A stretch of 64,000 nt of DNA from a bacterium UBP2_UBA2255 (GTDB lineage Bacteria > Edwardsbacteria > AC1 > EtOH8). This document shows, one piece after another, positions 33,215-42,588 of this stretch. The position numbers were made by a program, and so were the translations under genes. The stretch covers positions 36,626 through 100,625 of the forward strand of contig DDXR01000076.1 of NCBI GenBank assembly GCA_002347565.1. Direction: 5' to 3'. The number at the start of each line of letters is the position of its first letter. Position 1 is the first letter of the stretch. Under the pieces are notes generated by a model. That model searched no databases, was not told the DNA's origin, and saw nothing but the letters and a program-made list of their open reading frames with translations.

Positions 33215-34270
33215 TCACTGCACGACGATGCCCGAGGCGATGCCATACGTCGATGTGCTGTCGATCACCAGGTCGTGGCGCACCCCGCTGACCCAATAGC
33301 ACGGGATGTACTCTGATCCGACGCTGGTGTAACCGGTAAAATAGACCGTCCCCGAATAGGCGCAGACCGCCATCACGCTGTTATCGGTGCCGGTGCTGCA
33401 GGGCAGGTCGTGTCGCGTCGTTCCTTCCCAGTAGCAGGCCGTGCCGGTGACGCCATCGGAGACATAGCCGCCAGCGTAAACCGTGCCGCCGGAAACGCAA
33501 ATGCCGTATACTTCCCCGTCGTTGGTGCCGTTGGTTGGCAAGCTGCAAAGCACCGTATCCTGCCAATAGCACGGGGCGATCTGCCCGCCCGATGGGCGGT
33601 AATTTCCGCCGCAATAGACCACGCCGTTGCTCACGGCAACCGCATAGGCATAGGCGTTATTGACCGTGCTCCGGCTCAGGATGTGCCTGACCGTGTCTAC
33701 CCAATAGCATGGCTCCGCATAGCTGACTGATGAATATCCGGCACAGTAGGGAACACCATTGTATGTGGTCACGGCCGTGACCATGGCGTTGGCCGCCGAA
33801 TCGACCTGCAGCCGGCGCCGCAGCGCTCCGTCCCAGCGGGTGGGCAGGCGGATGGCTCCGCTGTCGACGTACCCGGCGCAATAGACCGCGCCGCCGGCCA
33901 CGGCGATGCCATAGACCGTTGGGTTGGTCCCAAGGGCCGGCAGATCTGTGCGCACCGTGTCCCGCCAGAAACAGGGGATCCGTTTCGACCCGTCGTTGTA
34001 CCAGCCGCCGCAATATGCGGCACCATTGGATACCGCCATGCCGTTCGCAACTGCAGGATGCAATACGTCCCCGCGCAGGTCAACGCGAACGCCGTTCTTC
34101 CAATAACATGGCACGTTGCGGCCGGCTATCTGATGGTACCCGCTGACATAGACCGTCGGCCCGGTCGGCGTCACTACTGGCGCGGTGGGATTGGATTTCT
34201 TGCCGCAGGCGGACAACAGCGCCAGCAGCACGATGGCCGGCGCGAGACCGGCCACGACCAGGCGTTTCAT
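33215..34270 (-). CDS. Repeat lipoprotein with CYW motifs, copy 2
   Basis: 351 residues. The ATG at 34270 follows AAGGAG. 'LLSACGKKSNPTAP' is a typical lipobox. Repeats as in copy 1 ('VYCGGWYNDGSKRIPCFWRD', 'YAGGYVSDGVTGTACYWEG', 'YFTGYTSVGSEYIPCYWVSG'). The two proteins end alike ('GIASGIVVQ'). The pair arose by tandem duplication, and the repeats resemble HAF-type or YVTN-type extracellular propeller repeats, though not clearly assigned. They sit between the deiminase and the mutase B12 subunit genes, and are part of the inserted secreted-protein block. Confidence 0.75.
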   Translation of the reverse strand: MKRLVVAGLAPAIVLLALLSACGKKSNPTAPVVTPTGPTVYVSGYHQIAGRNVPCYWKNGVRVDLRGDVLHPAVANGMAVSNGAAYCGGWYNDGSKRIPCFWRDTVRTDLPALGTNPTVYGIAVAGGAVYCAGYVDSGAIRLPTRWDGALRRRLQVDSAANAMVTAVTTYNGVPYCAGYSSVSYAEPCYWVDTVRHILSRSTVNNAYAYAVAVSNGVVYCGGNYRPSGGQIAPCYWQDTVLCSLPTNGTNDGEVYGICVSGGTVYAGGYVSDGVTGTACYWEGTTRHDLPCSTGTDNSVMAVCAYSGTVYFTGYTSVGSEYIPCYWVSGVRHDLVIDSTSTYGIASGIVVQ

Positions 34271-34321
34271 GTGGTGCTCCTTCACGTGGAGTTTTCTCGC
34301 AGGAACCGGTCCGATACGGGC

Positions 34322-34708
34322 TCAGTTCTTGTTGATGTAGTCCACCACCGCCTGGCTGGAGGTGCCGGGCGTGAAGATCTCCCTGATGCCCGCCGCTTTC
34401 AGGCCCGGGATGTCGTCGGCCGGGATCACGCCGCCGCCGAACACCTTGATGTCGGCCGCGCCCTTCTCCTTCAGCAGGTCGACCACCCTGGGGAACAGCG
34501 AGTTGTGGGCGCCCGACAGGCAGGACAGCCCCACCCACTGCACGTCCTCCTGCACCGCGGCGGCGGCGATGGCCTCGGGCGTCTGGCGCAGGCCGGTGTA
34601 GATCACCTCGAACCCGGCGTCGCGCAGGGCCCGGGCGATGTACTTGGCCCCGCGGTCGTGCCCGTCCAGGCCGGGCTTGGCGATCAGGATGCGGGTCTTG
34701 CTGCTCAT
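34322..34708 (-). CDS. Methylmalonyl-CoA mutase B12-binding subunit
   Basis: 128 residues, a stand-alone cobalamin-binding domain: D-x-H-x-x-G at 15-20 (D15, H17, G20, where His replaces the lower axial ligand), 'VGLSCLSGAHNSLFPRVVDLLKEKG', 'IKVFGGGVIPADDI' and 'IFTPGTSS'. It combines with the large subunit encoded at 39975-41747 to form the split mutase that interconverts methylmalonyl-CoA and succinyl-CoA. The start at 34708 follows GGAG. Between the two subunit genes lie a membrane protein and an AT-rich island, an unusual separation. Confidence 0.93.
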   Translation of the reverse strand: MSSKTRILIAKPGLDGHDRGAKYIARALRDAGFEVIYTGLRQTPEAIAAAAVQEDVQWVGLSCLSGAHNSLFPRVVDLLKEKGAADIKVFGGGVIPADDIPGLKAAGIREIFTPGTSSQAVVDYINKN

Positions 34709-34745
34709 GTGGCGTCTCCGTATGTCGTGCATGGTGATTGGCCGC

Positions 34746-35381
34746 TCAGTACTTGGCCAGCGCCTGCAGCCAGCTGTGGACGTCCTCCGCCCGGTCGGAC
34801 CCGCCCCATTCCTTCCAGTAGGCGCGGACCTCGCCCTCGTCGGCCTCGAACTCCAGCTGCTCGTTGCGGGCCTGGGCCGCGATGCCCCGCAGGATAGCCT
34901 TCATGGCCTCGGCCGCCTCGCCGCCGCCGGTGCGCAGCCGCCAGCCGTGGCCCAGATCGGCGCCCTCGACCCCCTCCAGCCGGGCCAGCATCCAGGACCG
35001 GGGTGAACCGCCCGGCCGGCGCGGCAGCGCGTAGCGGGCCACCGCGACCTTCTCCGGCCCGCCGTCCTTGGCCGGCATGACGCGCTCGGTGTCGGCGACG
35101 GCCACCCCCAGCCGGACGGCGTGCCGCCGGGCCAGCTTCTCGGGCCGGCGGGAACGGCGCTCGTACCACAGGTAGCACAGGCACAGCCCGCTCATCGACG
35201 CCGACAGCGCCAGCGACGCGCCCCAGCGCTCCATGCCGACCGCGGCCGCCGACAGGCTGGCGGCCGAGAACAGCGCCGCCGCCGCCGCCACCCACATCCA
35301 CTTGCGCCGGGTCTCGACGACGAACTCGAACACCAGCAGGATGGCGAACAGCGTCAGGACGCCCTGGTTGAAATTGTTCAT
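34746..35381 (-). CDS. Hypothetical membrane protein
   Basis: 211 residues, not recognised. Three hydrophobic stretches in the first 75 residues ('VLTLFAILLVFEFVV', 'WVAAAAALFSAASLSAAAVG', 'LALSASMSGLCLCYLWY') suggest a membrane anchor with two or three passes, followed by a soluble basic and then acidic region. It lies 37 bases upstream of the B12-subunit gene. Its composition is GC-rich like the chromosome, so it predates or is separate from the AT-rich island that begins about 100 bases upstream. Confidence 0.6.
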   Translation of the reverse strand: MNNFNQGVLTLFAILLVFEFVVETRRKWMWVAAAAALFSAASLSAAAVGMERWGASLALSASMSGLCLCYLWYERRSRRPEKLARRHAVRLGVAVADTERVMPAKDGGPEKVAVARYALPRRPGGSPRSWMLARLEGVEGADLGHGWRLRTGGGEAAEAMKAILRGIAAQARNEQLEFEADEGEVRAYWKEWGGSDRAEDVHSWLQALAKY

Positions 35382-35479
35382 GGCGTTGCCCTCTCTGCGG
35401 CGGTTATGGAATTATCCGTGTGCAGGATCGAACCCGGCTGCCGGCCGACCGGCAGCAGCAATAGTAAGATCGCGTCGGT

Positions 35480-35492
35480 CATTTAAATACGT
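35480..35492. repeat. Left flank repeat CATTTAAATACGT of the AT-rich segment
   Basis: CATTTAAATACGT at the point where GC-rich chromosome gives way to AT-rich DNA. A near copy with one A fewer, CATTTAATACGT, lies at 38300-38311 on the far side of the methyltransferase, nuclease and DUF486 remnant. Confidence 0.35.
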
Positions 35493-35507
35493 TGTGGAAT
35501 CTAGTGT

Positions 35508-36602
35508 TTAAAAACCTAATGACGTTTGATTGTCTTTTTCCTTATCTTTTACCATATAGATATTGCCATCGTAAGGTGTGTATTTAAGCATATCGGAAGC
35601 TTTTATACAGTAGTCTACACCTAGGTCAATCCCAATAAACCTGCGACCCAATTGCTTCGCTGCAATACATGTGGTACCAATACCACAAAAAGGGTCGAGT
35701 ACGATATCACCATTGAAAGAGCGCACTTTATCCTCTTTGAAAGTATACATGGCTATTAATCTATTAGGTATAGCACGCGGGAAAGGCGCTGGATGGACTT
35801 CTCTTTTAATATCTTCGGAAATAATCGGCCACACTTGTCTCGTAAGGTTCATCCATTGAGATACATCGAGTTTGCTTCTTTCCTTAATCTGCTTACTAAT
35901 TATAGATGGCTTCCCGGCCTTGACATAAACGTTGATAAACTCAATGGTATTGCGTTCATACAAGTTTGGCGGATAAGGGTACGAGCCAAACATTTTTTCT
36001 GTTGTTTGTTTCTGCCAAATGTACAGGCTATATAAAGATAGCTTTGTGTGATCTAGTATTGTACGTTCAATATCATTGTTTATATTTTTCAAATGCCTTG
36101 TATGTTGTTCCGATATCACTTTTTTTGCTATGGGCATTATTGGCGTTTGAATACACAACTTGCCGTTGGGAGTAAGAATACGTTCGCATTCACTCCAAAT
36201 CAATAATAACTCCTTCAAGTATTTATCATAACTAGACTGACCTATTTGGCCCGAGAATCCATAATCAACCATATTCCAATATGGTGGACTAGTGATTATA
36301 AGATGAATGGTATCGCTGGGGATTCGTTGCATTACATTATAGCTATTACCACAGATCACTTTGTTGACAATTGCATCAATGTTTTTATAAGGCTGCGCAG
36401 TATTACGTGCGTCAAGCAAATTGCTATTCGATTCGATCACATTCTTCAGGTTGTCTTCCATCCTTTTCTGATAAATGCGTGTTGATGGATTCAATTGATC
36501 CGCGTGTTTTGAAATGATCTTTTTATCATCAAATAAACTGTCCGCATCGGCCCTTCTCAACCGATTACGTTTCATTTTATATCTAATCTTGTCATCTACC
36601 AT
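35508..36602 (-). CDS. DNA methyltransferase (N4-cytosine or N6-adenine, beta-class order)
   Basis: 364 residues. Catalytic motif IV TSPPYW at 104-109 and S-adenosylmethionine motif I 'DPFCGIGTT' at 303-311, then 'FIGIDLG'; motif IV before motif I is the beta-class order. TSPPYW is used by N4-cytosine and some N6-adenine enzymes. It likely protects DNA against the nuclease encoded just downstream in the island order (36605-38077), separated by two bases. AT-rich with Lys/Ile/Asn bias, unlike the surrounding chromosome. The target recognition region in the middle (about 150-290) gives no known specificity. Confidence 0.9.
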   Translation of the reverse strand: MVDDKIRYKMKRNRLRRADADSLFDDKKIISKHADQLNPSTRIYQKRMEDNLKNVIESNSNLLDARNTAQPYKNIDAIVNKVICGNSYNVMQRIPSDTIHLIITSPPYWNMVDYGFSGQIGQSSYDKYLKELLLIWSECERILTPNGKLCIQTPIMPIAKKVISEQHTRHLKNINNDIERTILDHTKLSLYSLYIWQKQTTEKMFGSYPYPPNLYERNTIEFINVYVKAGKPSIISKQIKERSKLDVSQWMNLTRQVWPIISEDIKREVHPAPFPRAIPNRLIAMYTFKEDKVRSFNGDIVLDPFCGIGTTCIAAKQLGRRFIGIDLGVDYCIKASDMLKYTPYDGNIYMVKDKEKDNQTSLGF

Positions 36603-36604
36603 AC

Positions 36605-38077
36605 CTATACATCCTTTCCGCGCACATCAACTACACGGAACTTAATGAATGATTTGCTATTTTCTTTCAATAATCCGATCCGAGCGTGTTTGATTTTATC
36701 CGAAAACGACTCGGCAAGAATAACACCTCTTGTTTTACCTGAACCATCCAGGTTTTGATGTACCCAGCCAATATATCTAAGCATCTGTCCAATGACCTTG
36801 TCCTCAGCGTTACCTCTTTTTATTTCAACTACGACATAGTGACCTGTGCCATCTTTACAAAGCATATCAATACGTCCAATCAATGTTGAATACTGCCTAC
36901 CATTCTCCACCATCGTCAGACCTGATTCAATCAAAGACGGTTTTCGACTATAAATATCTTCGATTTCTTTCTCATAAATCAGATCTTCAATTTCCTTCTG
37001 CTCTTCCTTAGATAATGTTTTAAGTAATTCGACGCTATCCTTAGATATCTTTTTAGCTTCGCTCGGCACTGCTGTTTCTATCTGATACTTAAACAACTCA
37101 AATGATGTTGGACGACGCGAATAATCGCCATAGAAATTGAACCAATCATTGATTGACTTGAAAACGAATGGTGTGTACTTGTCAATATACTTACCACCTA
37201 TCTTATCTAGTAAATCTTTTCTAGGTGTTTGATACTTACCATCATTGTTTGTTATTAAATCCCCAAAAAGAAATAGTATAAAACTTTTCTGATATGAATA
37301 GTTTTGATAGATTGTTTTATACTTTGGCACTGCAGAAACACTATATCCGAAAATGTCTTCAGCTTTAATAGATGGTATTTTTTCGACACACTTGATTAAA
37401 GTGCTTTTTTCCTTATCCGATAGTTTTCTCCAGATTTTAATTCTCTTTAATACATTACCTATATCTGTTTTATTACTAATGATGTTAATGAACAATCTGA
37501 ATTCATCATCTGTTACCATATAGCCTGCATTCGTGAATACTGTAAGAAAACTCACAAACGGGTTGATATACTCGCGTCCCTTTAGATTGTAAAACTGATA
37601 TTTACTTATTTGTCGAGAGATGACCTCTCTTAATGATGTTTCACTCTTGCATTTAATAAATTCGTACCCCGCATCTGTAATATAGACATACTCGTCCTGT
37701 ATATACACAAAACCCAGCAACTCAAATATGATGATATTAATTCTCATTAATGCAGTATAACTAGCTAAATCTTGTTTTTTCTTGCCCACATAGGGTGCTA
37801 TGAGTTTACGATTTTCTAACTCTTCGTAGTATTTATGTTGATTCTTTAAATCCCATTTGTCTTCAAGAGATATTCTCTGTAATGCTTTCAATCTTTCTTT
37901 TAGAATCTGAACATTTTCAATTTTTACAGACATAGCCTTAGGGATATACCAATAATAATCGTTTGCAGTATATTCCTTTAAAAAATCAATCCAATATAGA
38001 CGATCTGTAAAATCCTGTGGCAGATCGTACAACTTCTCGATCCGCTTCTTATCATAATGCTTTTGCTTTTTGATCAT
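36605..38077 (-). CDS. PD-(D/E)XK restriction-type endonuclease (NucS/AlwI-like)
   Basis: 490 residues. The C-terminal 91 residues have D404 ('IGRIDMLCKD'), E418-x-K420 ('VVVEIKRG') and Q431 ('GQMLRYIGW'), a PD-(D/E)XK nuclease of the NucS/DUF91 type. The N-terminal 350 residues resemble AlwI-type restriction enzyme regions ('TPRKDLLDKIGG', 'SRRPTSFELFKYQ'); that match is recalled, not searched. It overlaps no gene but ends two bases before the methyltransferase, the pattern of a type II restriction-modification pair. AT-rich throughout, consistent with horizontal transfer. A type IIS enzyme is plausible. Confidence 0.75.
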   Translation of the reverse strand: MIKKQKHYDKKRIEKLYDLPQDFTDRLYWIDFLKEYTANDYYWYIPKAMSVKIENVQILKERLKALQRISLEDKWDLKNQHKYYEELENRKLIAPYVGKKKQDLASYTALMRINIIIFELLGFVYIQDEYVYITDAGYEFIKCKSETSLREVISRQISKYQFYNLKGREYINPFVSFLTVFTNAGYMVTDDEFRLFINIISNKTDIGNVLKRIKIWRKLSDKEKSTLIKCVEKIPSIKAEDIFGYSVSAVPKYKTIYQNYSYQKSFILFLFGDLITNNDGKYQTPRKDLLDKIGGKYIDKYTPFVFKSINDWFNFYGDYSRRPTSFELFKYQIETAVPSEAKKISKDSVELLKTLSKEEQKEIEDLIYEKEIEDIYSRKPSLIESGLTMVENGRQYSTLIGRIDMLCKDGTGHYVVVEIKRGNAEDKVIGQMLRYIGWVHQNLDGSGKTRGVILAESFSDKIKHARIGLLKENSKSFIKFRVVDVRGKDV

Positions 38078-38095
38078 TGCTATATCCTAATGTTA

Positions 38096-38302
38096 TTAAG
38101 TCCCCATGATCTTCGCCCGGAAGATAAAGAACACCGCGCCCAGCAGGCACAGGCCCGCCCACAGGTAGTCGGAACTGGGTTTCCCCTTGAGGAAGTAGAC
38201 CGGGAACGGCAGGAACACCGCCAGCGCCGCCACGTACCAGGCGAAGGTCATGAAGACGTTGCTGCAGCCCAGCAGCAGCGCGGTAAGGTAGTATTGATGC
38301 AT
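38096..38302 (-). pseudogene. DUF486-family gene with internal deletion
   Basis: 68 codons. Residues 8-22 ('ALLLGCSNVFMTFAWY') match the N-terminus and residues 23-65 ('LAVFLPFPVYFLKG', 'SDYLWAGLCLLGAVFFIFRAK') match the C-terminus of DUF486 small membrane proteins, which are about 110-120 residues. Roughly 45 central residues are missing in frame. It may be a remnant or a shortened, still translated membrane protein. It is a GC-rich patch inside AT-rich DNA, so it probably belonged to the original chromosome before the island genes entered on either side. Confidence 0.55.
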
Positions 38303-38311
38303 TTAATACGT
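38300..38311. repeat. Right flank repeat CATTTAATACGT
   Basis: CATTTAATACGT covers the start of the DUF486 remnant and matches 35480-35492 apart from one missing A. It might mark an insertion endpoint of the methyltransferase-nuclease segment. Confidence 0.35.
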
Positions 38312-38362
38312 ATTTACAGATACTACATTACGAGTTATTTCGAAACAGGGGAACAATGATTC

Positions 38363-39883
38363 TTAATATTTCCTTCGACCTCTTGGCCTGCTTGATACAC
38401 GGTGTATTTCTCTACCTTTAATATCTCGCATTTCTAACGCTTGTCGGAAAACAGGGTGGACTTCCCATTTTAATCCATCATCAATGTTAGTCCTCGCCTT
38501 GAAAAGCGTCGGTTTATCAGAAAAGCAAAAATGTTCATAACTAGCTGGTCCATAATCCCTACGACCATAGAAAAAACCAATTTCGAATAAAAATGCTGCT
38601 ACTTGAAGTTTTGTTGGCGTGCCAACAACACCAATGATACGGGGTGATAAATGGTTAAGAATTTTATTATCGATTATCTTAAATAACGCGTCTGTTGTTA
38701 ATTCTTCAGGCTCACGACTGAAAGCAGAAATTAATTCTTCTATATCTGGGCATCGCGATTTAAATTCAGCAACTGTATCTTCAATTCTTCGATCACCGAA
38801 TTTTGTTAAATCACCAAGAATATCAAGTAACATGATTTTTTCGTGCTTCTGCGTTAATGCACGTGTCGCAGCATATCTACATAATTCTATCATCCAACGT
38901 GGCCGGCCCTTGGATAGAGTATTAATAACTACATGCGCTGGTCTTGTGCTACCTGCCCAATCAAGAGGTGAATTGAAAATAAAACCAATAAAGTACTTTT
39001 GTCGTTCCTCTTCATTCCCGGACAATGGTTTAATTTTAGCAAATTCTCCTTTACGGATTAAATAACCCTCGATACGTTTTGCCAATAACCGTCTACAATC
39101 ATCCTCAGTCCATATTATATCACACATATATTGTTCTATCTTAGAAAGCGATTCATACTCCATTTTAATAATTGTCCACACATTCGGTCGTACTGCTGCA
39201 CGCACCCTCAAACCGGGTATTAATAAAGATAATTCAAGGATAGCATCAAAGAAAGAAGATATTCTTACTCTTTGAAGTTTCGTATTTTCGAAATTCTTAT
39301 CAATATCATCTACAAAGAGCCAAACCAACGACCCTTCGTCAATACCCCTCTTTACGACACCTTCTAATGATTTAACAACGTGTTCAACCTTTTTTGTTTC
39401 GACACTTGCTGGGCCGACTTTTATTGTGGTTTTTAAACGATCAGTAATTGCACTAACAATATTTTTTCTTTTAAAACCATTCCTTTCAGCTTCTTCAACA
39501 AGTGAAATAGCATCATCCGACCATGCTATCCCAATTTTAGAGCCAATTTCATTTGCTAATCGTTCAATAATGGCCTTTTTCCATTCACGGGTAAATGTAG
39601 CATAATCTTCTGTTTGCAGGGTAGGTGCTAATTCGCTACCTGCACATGATAGAACAACATCGTTTGCAGATAGTTCTGGACTGATTTTCATTTTACATAT
39701 TCTTAGCAGCGCGCTCTTCCCGTCGCCTTTATAGGCACGTGTAATAGCTATCTTCCTGTTTTTATCTTTAAAAATATTACTCTCTGGTTTCTCAACGATA
39801 TATTTAGTAAAAATTTCTTCTGGTTCATGTTCAGCAGCATCATTCCCAAATAGATCTTCGTCATTTAAATTGATACGTATCAT
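38363..39883 (-). CDS. P-loop ATPase, Sll1717/KAP-like, probable defence protein
   Basis: 506 residues. Walker A 'AYKGDGKS' (50-57) and Walker B 'VWLFVDDID' (187-195), followed by 'RVRAAVRPNVWTIIKMEYESLSKIEQY', an arginine-rich sensor-like region. The layout resembles Sll1717-family and KAP-type ATPases, which turn up in phage-defence loci. No effector domain is recognised in the C-terminal 250 residues. It lies between the DUF486 remnant and the mutase large subunit, in AT-rich DNA. A GAGGAA ribosome site precedes the ATG. Defence role is inference from the family and the restriction genes nearby. Confidence 0.72.
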   Translation of the reverse strand: MIRINLNDEDLFGNDAAEHEPEEIFTKYIVEKPESNIFKDKNRKIAITRAYKGDGKSALLRICKMKISPELSANDVVLSCAGSELAPTLQTEDYATFTREWKKAIIERLANEIGSKIGIAWSDDAISLVEEAERNGFKRKNIVSAITDRLKTTIKVGPASVETKKVEHVVKSLEGVVKRGIDEGSLVWLFVDDIDKNFENTKLQRVRISSFFDAILELSLLIPGLRVRAAVRPNVWTIIKMEYESLSKIEQYMCDIIWTEDDCRRLLAKRIEGYLIRKGEFAKIKPLSGNEEERQKYFIGFIFNSPLDWAGSTRPAHVVINTLSKGRPRWMIELCRYAATRALTQKHEKIMLLDILGDLTKFGDRRIEDTVAEFKSRCPDIEELISAFSREPEELTTDALFKIIDNKILNHLSPRIIGVVGTPTKLQVAAFLFEIGFFYGRRDYGPASYEHFCFSDKPTLFKARTNIDDGLKWEVHPVFRQALEMRDIKGREIHRVSSRPRGRRKY

Positions 39884-39922
39884 TGTTCATTCCTCAATAA
39901 AAAAACCACTGCTTAGTGTAAT

Positions 39923-39959
39923 GTACCTGCCCTTTCTTGTAAGCGAAAGGGCAGGGTAC
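39923..39959. terminator. Hairpin at the island border, after the mutase large subunit
   Basis: GTACCTGCCCTTTC pairs with GAAAGGGCAGG(G)TAC around an eight-base loop, with one bulged G. It lies 16 bases after the mutase stop on the minus strand, so it can end that transcript; the T-rich run follows about 20 bases later. It also marks the switch from GC-rich to AT-rich DNA. Confidence 0.55.
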
Positions 39960-39974
39960 GTGATTTAAACCGTT

Positions 39975-41747
<1,773 letters not shown>

Positions 41748-41921
41748 GGCGCACCTATATTATTGTGTTCATCTCCAATGGGTTGAAAATTTATTATATC
41801 ACTCCCATTACCCGGTTTCAAGAAAAAAGAAAAGTAATCCGCACCCCGGCTGGGCGGCCCGGAGCGCCGGGCCCCGGAGATCGGGCCGAGGCAGGCGCAC
41901 GGCGGCAAACCCGTTTATCGC

Positions 41922-41949
41922 TTGACAATCGCCGTCTTTTGCGTATATT
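41922..41949 (+). promoter_or_regulatory. Promoter upstream of the broken gene
   Basis: TTGACA (41922-41927), 16-base spacer, TATATT (41944-41949). The 170 bases before it, after the mutase start, show no other feature. Confidence 0.55.
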
Positions 41950-42102
41950 TACCATCGGCAGCAATACCGCCTGTCGGACACGCGCGCCGCTTGACGGAAA
42001 GTCACGCCAGTCCATGAAAGCTGCGCTCTGCGGAAGGCCGGCGCATTGCATTGCGGCGCGGATTCCGCAGTCGATGCGCCACAAGTCGAAAGGAGACAGC
42101 CC

Positions 42103-42467
42103 TGGCCCAATTCATCGCCTTCGCCCCCCGGGGTCGAGGTCAACGGGCAGACCGTGCTGTCGGTCGTCGATGGCAGCACCATCAAGAAGTCGGCCCTGAA
42201 GTACCTTTCGAAAAGCGGGATCGCCGACCCGGCGCCATGACCGAGGGGATCGGCCACTACGGGCACCAGCGGATCGACGACCGCAGCGCGCGGATGGTCT
42301 GCAACAACCCCTACCCCTGCGATTTCGACCGGGGCATCATCGAGTCGGCGGCCAACAAGTTCAAGCCGGCGGGTTTCCGGGTGTCGGTGGTCCATGACGA
42401 GCCGAGCCGGTGCCGGATGACCGGCGCCGATGCCTGCGCCTATACCGTCAGCTGGCGGCCGGAATAG
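42103..42467 (+). pseudogene. Broken gene, V4R/heme-NO-like protein family
   Basis: Two reading frames carry parts of one family. 'LAQFIAFAP' is followed in the +1 frame by 'VEVNGQTVLSVVDGSTIKKSALKYLSKSGIADPAP' and then a stop; from the overlapping ATG at 42238 'MVCNNPYPCDFDRGIIESAANKF' and 'DACAYTVSW' form the usual C-terminus with its Cys residues. The break is at the CCCCCCGGGG run (frameshift), and about 85 central residues of the expected 180 are missing. The family identification is from memory. A short C-terminal piece (42238-42467) might still be translated. Confidence 0.55.
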
Positions 42468-42490
42468 GTGCCATCCGGCCCGGGACCGGG

Positions 42491-42516
42491 ACGCGGAACG
42501 ATTTTTCGTTCCGCGT
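42491..42516. terminator. Hairpin after the broken gene
   Basis: ACGCGGAACG pairs with CGTTCCGCGT around ATTTTT (perfect 10 bp). It lies between the broken gene and the next promoter, whose -35 box begins two bases after it. Confidence 0.6.
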
Positions 42517-42517
42517 C

Positions 42518-42547
42518 TTGACTTTTCCACCGCCGAACGGGTATAGT
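42518..42547 (+). promoter_or_regulatory. Promoter of the secreted protein gene at 42589
   Basis: TTGACT (42518-42523), 18-base spacer, TATAGT (42542-42547); an AGGAAGGAG ribosome site precedes the ATG. Confidence 0.65.
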
Positions 42548-42588
42548 ACGATCGAACCGAGAATCATTCCCACAAGGAAGGAGCTCCC

